From positions 27,546-91,545 of the forward strand of contig NZ_DHDZ01000005.1 of the NCBI RefSeq assembly GCF_002399615.1: 64,000 nt of DNA. The letters run 5' to 3'. Every line of letters begins with the position of its first letter. Position 1 is the first letter of the stretch. Under the pieces are notes generated by a model. It was given only the letters and a program-made list of their open reading frames with translations, was not told the DNA's origin and ran no database searches. Positions 17,846 to 26,715 of the stretch are shown piece by piece. Source of the DNA: Pedobacter sp. UBA4863. GTDB taxonomy: Bacteria > Bacteroidota > Bacteroidia > Sphingobacteriales > Sphingobacteriaceae. The position numbers and the translations under genes are program-made.

Positions 17846-19333
17846 CTAGTATTCTCGTCTATTTTGCGTCCAATTGCTTTTTTGTACAGTTGCAGCGGCT
17901 GATGGTGGCGCTATTTTTTTTTGATTTTGCAACAACATTACCGCCGCTATTGCCGCTATCATGGCTTCTTGTTCATTTTCACTTTTAAGGCTTTCTGGTG
18001 TAAAATATTTACCTACAAAATGGGTATCGAACTTGCCCGAAACAAAGGCCTGATGCTGCATTACAAATTTACCAAAGTTCAAAGTAGTTTGTATGCCCGT
18101 AATGTCATATTCTTCTATGGCCCTAATCATTCGGTCTATTGCCTCGGTTCGATCTTTGCCATAGGTAATGAGTTTGGCTATCATCGGGTCGTAATAAATC
18201 GGTATTTCCATGCCTTGCTCAAAGCCATCATCTACACGTACGCCGTAACCTTTTGGGGTTTGATAAGTTTGCAGCGTGCCTATATCTGGCAAAAAGTTAT
18301 TCAACGGATCTTCTGCATAAACTCGTAATTCCATAGCATGACCGTTGATTTTCAAGTCTGCCTGTTTAAAGCTTAAAGTTTCGCCGCGGGCAATTTTGAT
18401 TTGCTCTTTCACCAAATCTAGGCCGGTAATCATTTCGGTAACCGGGTGTTCTACCTGCAAACGTGTATTCATTTCTAGGAAGAAGAAATCTAGATTTTCG
18501 TCTAAAATAAATTCTACTGTACCAGCGCCCACATAGTTTACCGAACGAGCTACATCTACCGCACATTTGCCCATTTTCTCGCGAATTTCTGGGGTAAGTA
18601 CGGATGACGGTGCTTCTTCTACCACTTTCTGGTGGCGGCGTTGGATAGAACACTCCCGCTCAAAAAGATGTACGATATTTCCGTGCGTATCTCCTAATAT
18701 TTGTATTTCGATGTGGCGAGGAGAGGTAACATAACGTTCGATAAAAACAGCTCCATCGCCGAAAGCCGAAGTAGCTTCGCTTACCGCCAATTGCATCTGT
18801 TCTTCAAAATCTGCCACTTTTTCTACAATGCGCATTCCTTTACCACCACCACCTGCCGCAGCTTTAATTAAAATAGGAAAACCTACTTCTACTGCACGAG
18901 TTTTAGCTTCCTCTACGTTGGTAATGGCCTCTTCCGTTCCGGGAACCATAGGGATATTGTATTTCAATGCCGCAGCCTTGGCCGAGAGCTTATTGCCCAT
19001 AATTTCCATGGCCTGTGGCGTTGGGCCTATTAAAATTAACCCCGCATTTTTTACTTCTTGCGCAAAAGCCGGGTTTTCTGACAAAAAGCCGTACCCGGGG
19101 TGGATAGCTTCGGCCCCTGTTAATTTACAAGCTTCGATAATTTTACTACCAACCAAATAAGATTGATTAGATGTTGCAGGGCCAATACAGATGGCTTCAT
19201 CTGCATAGCGAACGTGTAGGGCGTTCCTATCTGCCTCAGAAAATACGGCTACAGTTTTTATGCCCATTTCTTTTGCAGAACGCATAATTCGAAGTGCTAT
19301 TTCTCCCCTATTGGCTATCAGTATTTTATTCAT
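17846..19333 (-). CDS. accC: Biotin carboxylase subunit of an acyl-CoA carboxylase
   Basis: A 495-residue ATP-grasp enzyme beginning MNKILIANRGEIALRIMR. It has the GYGFLSENP motif, the glycine-rich loop KAAAGGGGKGMRIV (about 160-173), and the catalytic EMNTRLQVEHPVTE (about 290-303). It carboxylates biotin on a carrier protein with ATP and bicarbonate. It is longer than E. coli AccC, with an alanine-rich tail like subunits of acetyl/propionyl-CoA carboxylases in Bacteroidota. No biotin carrier or carboxyltransferase gene is adjacent, so the exact complex cannot be told here. Confidence 0.92.
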   Translation of the reverse strand: MNKILIANRGEIALRIMRSAKEMGIKTVAVFSEADRNALHVRYADEAICIGPATSNQSYLVGSKIIEACKLTGAEAIHPGYGFLSENPAFAQEVKNAGLILIGPTPQAMEIMGNKLSAKAAALKYNIPMVPGTEEAITNVEEAKTRAVEVGFPILIKAAAGGGGKGMRIVEKVADFEEQMQLAVSEATSAFGDGAVFIERYVTSPRHIEIQILGDTHGNIVHLFERECSIQRRHQKVVEEAPSSVLTPEIREKMGKCAVDVARSVNYVGAGTVEFILDENLDFFFLEMNTRLQVEHPVTEMITGLDLVKEQIKIARGETLSFKQADLKINGHAMELRVYAEDPLNNFLPDIGTLQTYQTPKGYGVRVDDGFEQGMEIPIYYDPMIAKLITYGKDRTEAIDRMIRAIEEYDITGIQTTLNFGKFVMQHQAFVSGKFDTHFVGKYFTPESLKSENEQEAMIAAIAAVMLLQNQKKIAPPSAAATVQKSNWTQNRREY

Positions 19334-19538
19334 CTACTTAGTTAATTAAGCTGAAACGTCACAAGATGATTATTTTTTTTCATTGTTGATTAGAAAAAAA
19401 GTAAAAAGATGAAAAGTAATTAGCTTCTAAACAATCGGTTTTAACTAGGCATAGTTTATACCAAAAAAGCTTATACAAGTTTCAAGTTTTCCACATTTCA
19501 TACAACCTTTTGCTTTTTTAAGTATGTTTGAAACAAAC

Positions 19539-20075
19539 ATGAAGAAAGTACTTTTAATCATCTTGTTAATTGGTGGCTTTGCTTTTAACAGCATGGCACA
19601 AGATAATGTGTCTTTAACGATGCAATATCAAAAGATGATGGAAAAAGTAATTAACCACCTTCCAGAAGTGGCCAATTCTACATCAACCAAAATCATGAGC
19701 TTTGCTGAATCTTTATTGGGTACTAGGTATCGTTATGCTTCTAGTAACCCTAAAGTTGGTTTCGATTGCTCTGGTTTTGTAAGCTACGTTTATAAGCAGT
19801 TTGGTTTTAGTGGCGCTCGTTCGTCTGCAGATTTTGCCAACAAAGGCAAAGCAGTAAAACTTGCCGAGGCTAAAGTAGGCGATGTATTAGTATTTACCGG
19901 CTCTAACGCTAAGGTAAGAAGACCAGGACATGTGGGGATTATTTACTCTATCGATGAAGATGGCAAAATCAAGTTTATTCACTCTTCTTCTGGCAAAGCC
20001 AAGGGCGTAACCATTACTAACTTAGAAGGTTACTACAAAAACCGTTTCTTAAAAGCGGTTACCGTAATGGAGTAA
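19539..20075 (+). CDS. NlpC/P60 (C40) family cell-wall peptidase
   Basis: A 178-residue secreted protein. The ATG at 19539 gives a clean signal peptide (MKKVLLIILLIGGFAFNSMA); an ATG at 19524 would add five residues. The NlpC/P60 domain spans about 45-178, with catalytic Cys in GFDCSGFVSYVY, catalytic His in RPGHVGIIY, and a third polar residue near FIHSSSG. Such enzymes cut D-Glu to diamino-acid bonds in peptidoglycan stem peptides. No SH3 or LysM domain is attached. It stands alone. Confidence 0.93.
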   Translation: MKKVLLIILLIGGFAFNSMAQDNVSLTMQYQKMMEKVINHLPEVANSTSTKIMSFAESLLGTRYRYASSNPKVGFDCSGFVSYVYKQFGFSGARSSADFANKGKAVKLAEAKVGDVLVFTGSNAKVRRPGHVGIIYSIDEDGKIKFIHSSSGKAKGVTITNLEGYYKNRFLKAVTVME

Positions 20076-20189
20076 TATAGTGGTTAGGTATTACGGGGTT
20101 AGTTTCCTGTTGATTTACACTGATTTTCTTCGCAGATTTAAAGTCGATTAGGCTCTACTATAACACGCATTCTGTCTTGCTAACTTTCC

Positions 20190-20280
20190 AGACTTCTGGC
20201 ATAATTTTTCGGACTTTACTGACTAAAAGCTTTCCGACTACTTTACAACTTACGGGCTTTACTGACTTTCGAGTTAACTA
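20190..20280. repeat. Degenerate GACTTT word array downstream of the flavin reductase gene
   Basis: The gap holds repeated words such as GGACTTTACTGACT, TTTCCGACTACTTT and GGGCTTTACTGACTTTC, with a period near 15-16 (twice 8). It runs into the stop codon of the flavin reductase gene at 20278. A shorter related stretch (AGACTTTCAAAC, CGGACTTTTAGAG) is at 48580-48612. It resembles the other junction word arrays, but its period is less regular. Confidence 0.55.
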
Positions 20281-21165
20281 AAGCATCAACACTTTTAACG
20301 CCTCTCTAACCTTGCCATAGGCAATTAGCGCTTTCGCAAACTCGTGAAGTTCTCTTTCTCGATTGGTTTCGTCGCCAATGGTTGCATCTAAAATATCTTT
20401 CACATTGGCATTACCTTGTATACTGGCAATTTCTTCTTCAGTTGGCAGTTGTTCTTCATTACCCAGCAAACCCAAATCATTGCCCGTAAGCACTTTAGAG
20501 CGACGTACCGAAATTGGCAAAGCATCTACCCCTATTCCCAATGTGGTTAAAGGTTTCGGAACGGTAAACAAACTTTCTGGCGTTACCCTACTGTACCAAT
20601 TTCCGCCCAAACGAGCTACCAAATCAATTTTATGCTGATCAATTTTTCCATCTGCATCTAAAATTTCTTCGTTAACATGGATAACTTTAATTTCTGCCAA
20701 AACTAAATTACCGGCACCGTGCTGGTCGCCCAAAGGGATAATTTTATTTACTACACACTCTAAAGCCACTGGCGCTTCGGCAACCCTTGGAGGCTTTACC
20801 AAATGCGATTTCTCCATTGTAAAGCCTGCTTTTTCAAATTCATTAACACCTTTGCCATACTCTGTGCTCGACAAGCTGGTTTGCTGTACCATTGCATAAT
20901 TTACAATGTTGATGACACACTCGCCAACTTCCCTTACATTCTCTAAAGTATGTTTAGTGGTGTTATCTCGTACCCTACGTGCTGGAGAGAAAATGCAGAT
21001 CGGCGGATTAGTACTGAACAGGTTAAAAAAGCTAAAAGGGCTGAGATTAACGTTTCCCTCGGCATCTATAGTAGAAGCTAGGCATATTGGACGCGGTGCA
21101 ATGGCGTATTGCAAATAGTTTTGCAATTGCATTGGAGAAAGGTCTTCGCATTTTAGTGTTAGCAT
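20278..21165 (-). CDS. Flavin reductase-like domain protein
   Basis: A 295-residue protein from the ATG at 21165 (MLTLKCEDLSPMQLQNYL). The frame continues to 21231, but those 22 residues are translated repeat sequence (NFPTFQPFNFSTFQP). The N-terminal 190 residues match the FMN-binding split-barrel flavin reductase family (APRPICLASTIDAEGNVN, then SPFSFFNLFSTNPP). It lies downstream of a fumarylacetoacetase-family gene on the same strand, a pairing that suggests aromatic amino-acid catabolism, though the substrate is unproven. A four-helix-bundle element now separates the two genes. Confidence 0.85.
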   Translation of the reverse strand: MLTLKCEDLSPMQLQNYLQYAIAPRPICLASTIDAEGNVNLSPFSFFNLFSTNPPICIFSPARRVRDNTTKHTLENVREVGECVINIVNYAMVQQTSLSSTEYGKGVNEFEKAGFTMEKSHLVKPPRVAEAPVALECVVNKIIPLGDQHGAGNLVLAEIKVIHVNEEILDADGKIDQHKIDLVARLGGNWYSRVTPESLFTVPKPLTTLGIGVDALPISVRRSKVLTGNDLGLLGNEEQLPTEEEIASIQGNANVKDILDATIGDETNRERELHEFAKALIAYGKVREALKVLML

Positions 21166-21181
21166 GGTTTTGGGTTGAAAG

Positions 21182-21664
21182 GTTGAAAAATTGAAAGGTT
21201 GAAAGGTTGGAAAGTTATTTGTTCTTGGCATTTAGTTTCTTTTGTGCTTCAAAGTTCTTCAAATAACTGATGAAGCTTTTAGCTTTTGCAGAAAAATCAA
21301 TACTCTTTGAATACAAAATATCAAAATCCGCTTGATTTAATTTACCACATTCTTTCAGAATAATAAGCTTATTCCTTAACTCTCCAGATGAGCCTTTCGC
21401 ATACACTAAAAATCTTACAAAATCTGGATTATTGTTATACTCAAAGCCTTCGGCTACATTGTCAGACAATGACATCGCAGCTCTTCTAATTTGGTCTTTT
21501 AACCCAAAATCAGATTTTATAGGCTCTAAATCGGAAATGCGATAAATTTCAACTGCTATTTCTTTAGCAAGTTGCCAAACTTCTAAGTCCTCAAACCTTT
21601 CTATCTTCGCCATTACAATTACAAGTTATGCCAGACAACTTTCCAACATTTCAACCTTCCAACA
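21182..21664 (-). mobile_element. Four-helix-bundle gene element B with inverted 8-bp word arms
   Basis: The downstream arm (21182-21216) is a run of 8-bp units such as GTTGAAAG and GTTGGAAA. The upstream arm (21637-21664) reads ACTTTCCA, ACATTTCA, ACCTTCCA. Within them, 20 nt at 21197-21216 and 21637-21656 are inverted repeats with one mismatch. The enclosed gene's stop codon lies in the downstream arm, as in element A. It sits between two same-strand metabolic genes in their direction. Mobility is inferred. Confidence 0.6.
21215..21613 (-). CDS. Four-helix-bundle protein (S23/IVP, Avd-like family)
   Basis: A 132-residue helical protein of the same family as the gene at 3307. It starts MAKIERFEDLEVWQLAKEIA, typical of the longer subgroup, followed by FGLKDQIRRAAMSLSDNVAEG and a region with DFVRFLVYAKGSSGELRNKL. 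Conserved spots shared with the first copy are the Q-I/M-x-R motif, the Glu in AEG/REA, DF, and the Glu of GEL/ETE. Overall identity is low, so the two are not a recent duplication. Its stop TAA (21217-21215) overlaps the end of the arm. Function unknown. Confidence 0.9.
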   Translation of the reverse strand: MAKIERFEDLEVWQLAKEIAVEIYRISDLEPIKSDFGLKDQIRRAAMSLSDNVAEGFEYNNNPDFVRFLVYAKGSSGELRNKLIILKECGKLNQADFDILYSKSIDFSAKAKSFISYLKNFEAQKKLNAKNK

Positions 21665-22663
21665 CTAGCTTTTCTTAAGTGCTAGAATAGAAAAATCTGT
21701 ATCTACTTTGGTGATATTGTTGTTCAATGCGCCTAAGCCGGTAATTTCCATTTCTACATGATCTCCGGGCTGTAACCATTGCACCTTATAGTTAGGATCG
21801 TTTAGCAAGCCTGTGCCGTTTAGCTCTAAGAAACAGCCCGTACCCACAGTTCCCGAACCTATCACATCGCCTGGCAATATATCTACGCCGTAAGCGCAAC
21901 GTTCAATAATTTCGGCAAAGGTCCAATCCATATCGGCCATGTTACCGCTAGAAACCTCTATACCATTTACCTTGCAGGTCATTTTTAGGTTATAATTATT
22001 ACCTACATGGTTGTCTTTTGCGGCTACCTTATATTGCTCTAACTCATCTGGCGTTACCAACCAAGGTCCAATTACGGTAGAAAAGTCTTTTCCTTTTGCA
22101 GGGCCAAGGTTTAATAACATTTCTTCCATTTGCAAAGTGCGGGCACTCATATCGTTCATAATGGTGTAACCGGCAATATATTCATCAGCTTGTGCGGCTT
22201 TAATGTTACGGCCTTTTTTACCAATTACCACAGCTATTTCCAATTCGAAATCTAATTTTTGAAAATGATCTGGCATACATTCAATTTCGCCCGGACCTTG
22301 AATAGCGTTATGGTTGGTAAAATAGAAAATTGGATATTGATCAAACTCGGCAATCATATCTACCTTGCGATTTCTACGAGCCGCAGCAACGTGCTGCCTA
22401 AAAGCATAGCCATCTCTACACGAAGTTGGATGCGGAACTGGTGCCAAAAGCTCATAAAAAACTTCTTCTTTGGGAGAAAGTTTTTTATCTAAAATATCCT
22501 GATTAACTTTTTTTGCTCTTTCCATTAAAGGCTCGCCACCTTCCAAGAAAGCGTTCATGTTATCAGGTATTAATTTATCACAAGAATTAAGGTTGTAGAT
22601 ATGACCATTAGCGTAAACCCCTAAATGCTCCTTATCTTCTGTTTTATAGGATACAAGCTTCAT
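21665..22663 (-). CDS. Fumarylacetoacetate hydrolase family protein
   Basis: A 332-residue enzyme with a C-terminal FAH fold. Probable metal ligands are the two Glu of LDFELEIAVVIGKKG (about 150) and the Asp of IMNDMSARTLQ (about 193); the motif GDVIGSGTVGTGC (about 280) is also typical. FAH proteins hydrolyse C-C bonds of beta-diketo acids, and the size fits members that act late in aromatic-ring degradation. It precedes the flavin reductase gene on the same strand, with element B between them. The exact substrate cannot be told from sequence. Confidence 0.88.
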   Translation of the reverse strand: MKLVSYKTEDKEHLGVYANGHIYNLNSCDKLIPDNMNAFLEGGEPLMERAKKVNQDILDKKLSPKEEVFYELLAPVPHPTSCRDGYAFRQHVAAARRNRKVDMIAEFDQYPIFYFTNHNAIQGPGEIECMPDHFQKLDFELEIAVVIGKKGRNIKAAQADEYIAGYTIMNDMSARTLQMEEMLLNLGPAKGKDFSTVIGPWLVTPDELEQYKVAAKDNHVGNNYNLKMTCKVNGIEVSSGNMADMDWTFAEIIERCAYGVDILPGDVIGSGTVGTGCFLELNGTGLLNDPNYKVQWLQPGDHVEMEITGLGALNNNITKVDTDFSILALKKS

Positions 22664-22821
22664 TTTTATAAATATTTTTAGTTAGCGATGTCAATATCCA
22701 CCTCTCAATGGAGCAATAGCTATTGGAGATGGCTTATAGTTGGATGCGGTCAAAGCTATAAAAGTTTTGTCACAAAGCAGTTCACAATTAACAATTTCAT
22801 TGCGGCTTTTTATGGTTTAAC

Positions 22822-22864
22822 AAAACAACACAGCCCACAATTGTTTTAATTGTGGGCTGTGTTT
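22822..22864 (-). terminator. Strong hairpin terminator after clpC
   Basis: ACACAGCCCACAATT (22828-22842) and AATTGTGGGCTGTGT (22848-22862) are perfectly complementary over 15 bp with a 5-nt loop. On the minus strand the stem is followed by a T-rich tail (TTGTTTTGTT). It begins 9 nt after the clpC stop codon. Confidence 0.85.
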
Positions 22865-22870
22865 TAAATA

Positions 22871-25399
22871 TTAAGCTTCTTTCTTTTTCTTCTTGCTACT
22901 CCCCTTGGAGACAACTATTATCTCTTCTTTTTCTTTGTCGTAATTTATTTCGAGTGTATCGCCTTCGTGCACTTCTCCTTTCAAAATTTCCTCGGCTATT
23001 GGATCTTCCAAATATTTTTGAATGGCACGTTTTAACGGACGAGCACCAAAAGCGCTATCAAAACCTTTCTCGGCAATGAAATCTTTGGCCTCATCGGTCA
23101 ATTTAATTTGATAGCCTAACGAAAGTACTCTTCCTAATAAACCTCTCAATTCGATATCGATAATTTTGAAGATTTCTTCCTTACCAAGAGAATTGAACAC
23201 CACTACATCATCAATTCTGTTTAAAAACTCTGGCGCAAAAGCACGTTTTAAAGCATTTTCTATTACACCACGACTGTGCGCTTCGGTTTGACTTGTTTTA
23301 GCTGTTGTAGAGAAACCTACCCCTGCACCAAAATCTTTCAATTGGCGTGCACCAATGTTTGATGTCATGATGATGATGGTATTTCTAAAATCAACTTTTC
23401 TACCTAAACTATCGGTTAACTGACCTTCATCTAATACCTGCAACAAGATATTAAATACATCGGGGTGTGCTTTTTCAATCTCATCTAACAACACTACCGA
23501 GTATGGTTTACGACGAACTTTCTCCGTTAACTGGCCACCTTCTTCATAACCCACATAGCCCGGAGGCGCTCCTACCAAACGAGAAACCGCAAATTTCTCC
23601 ATGTATTCGCTCATGTCAATTTGGATCAATGAATCTTCCGCATCGAACATGAAACGAGCTAACTCTTTAGCCAACTCTGTTTTACCAACACCTGTTGGGC
23701 CTAAGAAAATGAACGAACCAATTGGTTTCTTAGGATCTTTTAACCCGGCTCTGGTACGTTGTATCGCTTTGGTCAATTTCTTAATGGCATCATCCTGACC
23801 AATAATTTTGTCGGCAATGGTATCGTACATATTCAATAGTTTAGCACTATCGGTTTGTCCAACACGTTGCAACGGAATACCAGTCATCATTGATACTACT
23901 TCGGCTACGTTATCTTCAGAAACTTCATAACGCTTAGTTTTTGTCTCTGCTTCCCACTCTGCCTTAGCTTTATCTAAATCTTCCAATAAGTTCTTCTCCG
24001 TATCGCGTAATTTAGCTGCCTCTTCGTACTTTTGGCTTTTTACTACACGGTTTTTCTCTAACTTAATATCCTCGATTTTACTCTCGATAGCGATGATATT
24101 ATCAGGAACGTGGATATTGGTTAGGTGAACTCTAGAACCTGCTTCATCTAAGGCATCAATAGCCTTGTCTGGCAGAAACCTATCGGTAATATATCTCGAT
24201 GTTAAAGCTACGCAGGCATTAATTGCCTCTTCGGTATAAGTAACGCCATGATGTTCTTCGTACTTCTCTTTAATACGATTTAAAATTTCGATGGTTTCAT
24301 CAGGTGTAGCAGGCTCAATCATCACTTTTTGGAAACGACGATCTAAAGCACCGTCTTTCTCAATGTACTGACGGTATTCGTCTAATGTGGTAGCACCAAT
24401 ACATTGTATTTCGCCTCTGGCCAAAGCTGGTTTAAACATGTTGGAGGCATCTAATGAGCCCGAAGCACCGCCTGCACCTACAATGGTATGAATCTCATCA
24501 ATGAACAAAATCACATCGGTAGATTTTTCTAGCTCGTTCATTACTGCTTTCATGCGCTCTTCAAACTGTCCACGATATTTAGTTCCAGCTACTAACGAAG
24601 CCAAATCTAGTGTAACTACACGTTTGCCAAACAACACCCTCGATACCTTGCGCTGTACAATACGTAAAGCCAAACCTTCGGCAATGGCACTTTTACCTAC
24701 ACCAGGCTCGCCAATTAATATGGGATTGTTTTTCTTTCTACGCGATAAAATTTGCGACACACGCTCAATCTCTTTCTCGCGACCAACAATGGGATCTAAC
24801 CTACCTTCTTCTGCAGCACGTGTTAAATCTCTACCAAAATTATCTAAAACAGGTGTTTTCGATTTAATATCCGAAACTTTTTTCGGAGCGGTAAAGCTTT
24901 CTTCCTCTTGGTAATCGTCATCGCCACCAGCTGTACCACCACCTTGTACCTCGTCTCTAAAACCGTTTTTATTAACCTCTACCTCTTGTTTAAAAATTTC
25001 GTAGTTAATACCGTACTGCAATAAAATTTGCGATGCAATGTTATCATCATCTCTTAAAATAGACAACAATAAGTGCTCAGTTCCAATTAAATCGCTTTTA
25101 AAAATCTTTGCCTCTAAATAGGTAATCTTCAAAACCTTTTCGGCTTGTTTGGTTAATGGGATATTACCTAAATTAACCGTAACACTCGAAGTACCCCTTA
25201 CGGCCTCTTCAATAGAGCGGCGAAGTTTCAAGGTATCAACACTTAAAGATTTCAAAATCTTAATCGCCATACCATCTCCTTCGCGTATAAGGCCCAACAA
25301 CAAGTGCTCAGCTCCTATATAATCGTGTCCTAACCTCAGGGCTTCCTCCCTGCTGAAAGAAATCACATCTTTAACCTGTGGTGAAAATTTAGCTTCCAT
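22871..25399 (-). CDS. clpC: ATP-dependent Clp protease ATP-binding subunit ClpC
   Basis: An 842-residue AAA+ unfoldase. Two Clp_N repeats occupy about 1-150, the first AAA module has Walker A GEPGVGKSAIAEG, and a UVR-like coiled middle region follows (about 415-470, EEAAKLRDTEKNLL). The second AAA module has Walker A GPTGVGKTELAKE and the ClpB D2-small domain. It feeds unfolded proteins to ClpP. The tail is lysine-rich (SSKKKKKEA). It stands alone, followed by a strong hairpin terminator. Confidence 0.96.
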   Translation of the reverse strand: MEAKFSPQVKDVISFSREEALRLGHDYIGAEHLLLGLIREGDGMAIKILKSLSVDTLKLRRSIEEAVRGTSSVTVNLGNIPLTKQAEKVLKITYLEAKIFKSDLIGTEHLLLSILRDDDNIASQILLQYGINYEIFKQEVEVNKNGFRDEVQGGGTAGGDDDYQEEESFTAPKKVSDIKSKTPVLDNFGRDLTRAAEEGRLDPIVGREKEIERVSQILSRRKKNNPILIGEPGVGKSAIAEGLALRIVQRKVSRVLFGKRVVTLDLASLVAGTKYRGQFEERMKAVMNELEKSTDVILFIDEIHTIVGAGGASGSLDASNMFKPALARGEIQCIGATTLDEYRQYIEKDGALDRRFQKVMIEPATPDETIEILNRIKEKYEEHHGVTYTEEAINACVALTSRYITDRFLPDKAIDALDEAGSRVHLTNIHVPDNIIAIESKIEDIKLEKNRVVKSQKYEEAAKLRDTEKNLLEDLDKAKAEWEAETKTKRYEVSEDNVAEVVSMMTGIPLQRVGQTDSAKLLNMYDTIADKIIGQDDAIKKLTKAIQRTRAGLKDPKKPIGSFIFLGPTGVGKTELAKELARFMFDAEDSLIQIDMSEYMEKFAVSRLVGAPPGYVGYEEGGQLTEKVRRKPYSVVLLDEIEKAHPDVFNILLQVLDEGQLTDSLGRKVDFRNTIIIMTSNIGARQLKDFGAGVGFSTTAKTSQTEAHSRGVIENALKRAFAPEFLNRIDDVVVFNSLGKEEIFKIIDIELRGLLGRVLSLGYQIKLTDEAKDFIAEKGFDSAFGARPLKRAIQKYLEDPIAEEILKGEVHEGDTLEINYDKEKEEIIVVSKGSSKKKKKEA

Positions 25400-26062
25400 A
25401 ATTTGTATGTTATCGGGGACGACACTAAACTATAAATTTGTTTTATAAATACGGTGTTCCGATTTTTATATTTTATCAACAATTACGCCATATTGGTGAA
25501 TTAAAGTGCATTTGCATTTCATTACACAACAGCCTAGCACTATAAATATGTTTTAAATGATGCTTTTGTTACCCTATTTGAATAAGATTTTTACAATCAT
25601 ATATACAGAAACAGCTCGATTGTCGGTTTTGTGTAAGCTTTTGAACCATGTAATTTACTGACAAAAGTTACAAATTCTAGTTGACAAGTAGAATTTTTGG
25701 CAGTTGATTTTTGATTTGAAAAGCAAAACCAGCGCTTCTATTTGAGGATAGTCCCGCTTTACGTTGCAATCTTTTTGAATTCTGACGGCGTCATTTCAAA
25801 CGCATGTGAGAAATCTCCTGGCTAAGTGCTACTATCTAACAGATTTCTCTTCGTACCGCATCGAAATGACGCAACAAAAAGTATATCCATTTCAATCGGG
25901 TTTGGATAACAAAAGCCTGCGCAAACAACTTTGTCAACCTTACTATTCTACTGTCTATCACGATTGACAAAGTTTAAGGCGTTTAGGTTTAAGGCGTTTA
26001 AATTAACCGCAAAGTTTTGGAAGTTCTCGCAAAGCTGCCCAAAGAAAAAATATATCAATAAA
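25400..26062. other. Non-coding gap upstream of clpC
   Basis: No gene is supported in these 663 bases. They hold the clpC upstream region with no clear TAnnTTTG box, a small hairpin (AAATTCTA at 25672 with TAGAATTT at 25689, followed by T), a REP-like element (25788-25872), and a direct repeat of GTTTAAGGCGTTTA words at 25974-26000. The rest is AT-rich without further structure I can support. Confidence 0.5.
25788..25872. repeat. Dispersed hairpin element (TCATTTC...GAAATGA), copy 1
   Basis: The ends GCGTCATTTC and GAAATGACGC form a perfect 10-bp inverted repeat. Inside, GAGAAATCT and AGATTTCTC pair over 9 bp. The same ends and the inner AGAAATC/GATTTCT words occur at 39270-39382 and 52543-52645, with weaker relatives at 51988-52073 and 50713-50786. 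All copies are intergenic. No protein is encoded. Confidence 0.8.
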
Positions 26063-26686
26063 TTAATCTTCAAAAACATCATCCAATTTTAATACAAAAC
26101 CTGGCAACACAGAAGAATTAACTTCTTCACTTAACGTAAATAATTTTGATGGTTGATATTTGCCTTCATCATCTAAGGTATAGATTAAAATGTATTGGTC
26201 GCTTTGGCTAACCACCCAATACTCTTTTACACCAAACTCTTCGTACACTTTATATTTGTGTAGCAGTTCCTTCTTATTATTTCCCGGTGATAGAATTTCG
26301 ACCACCAAATCTGGCGCACCCAGACAACCTCTATCATCTAGTTTACTTTTATCGCAAATTACACAGATGTCTGGTTGTAAAACGGTGTAGATGTCTTTAT
26401 CCTCTTTACTTTTCGAAGGAAAACGCACATCAAATGGAGCTACATATAAATCACAAGGTTTTCCATCTAAAAAATTAGCAATTGGCCTAAATAGGTTAGT
26501 CAAAACTTTTTGATGTACTCTCGATGGCGCTGGGCTCATCTTATAGATTTTCCCTTTAATCAGTTCTAATCTTTCATCAAAAAGCCAGTTGAGATAATTT
26601 GCATAGCTGTAAGTTAAACTCTCGTCAAGTTCGTTAAATGCGTAAACTTTCTCATTAGGAGGTGGATATGTTTTCGTTGTAGACAT
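26063..26686 (-). CDS. Uma2 family (DUF820) PD-(D/E)XK-like endonuclease
   Basis: A 207-residue protein from the ATG at 26686 (MSTTKTYPPPNEKVYAF). The frame extends to 26797, but that part overlaps the P-type ATPase gene. The Uma2 fold is shown by MSPAPSRVHQKVLTNL, the acidic PDICVICDKSKLD, and PDLVVEILSPGNNKKELLHK with the D...E-x...K pattern of the active site (about 135-155). Members are common and possibly mobile; their biological target is unknown. It lies 30 nt after the ATPase gene on the same strand, so co-transcription is possible. Confidence 0.9.
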   Translation of the reverse strand: MSTTKTYPPPNEKVYAFNELDESLTYSYANYLNWLFDERLELIKGKIYKMSPAPSRVHQKVLTNLFRPIANFLDGKPCDLYVAPFDVRFPSKSKEDKDIYTVLQPDICVICDKSKLDDRGCLGAPDLVVEILSPGNNKKELLHKYKVYEEFGVKEYWVVSQSDQYILIYTLDDEGKYQPSKLFTLSEEVNSSVLPGFVLKLDDVFED

Positions 26687-26715
26687 ATACAAATATAAGA
26701 AAATCAGCGCAATAG

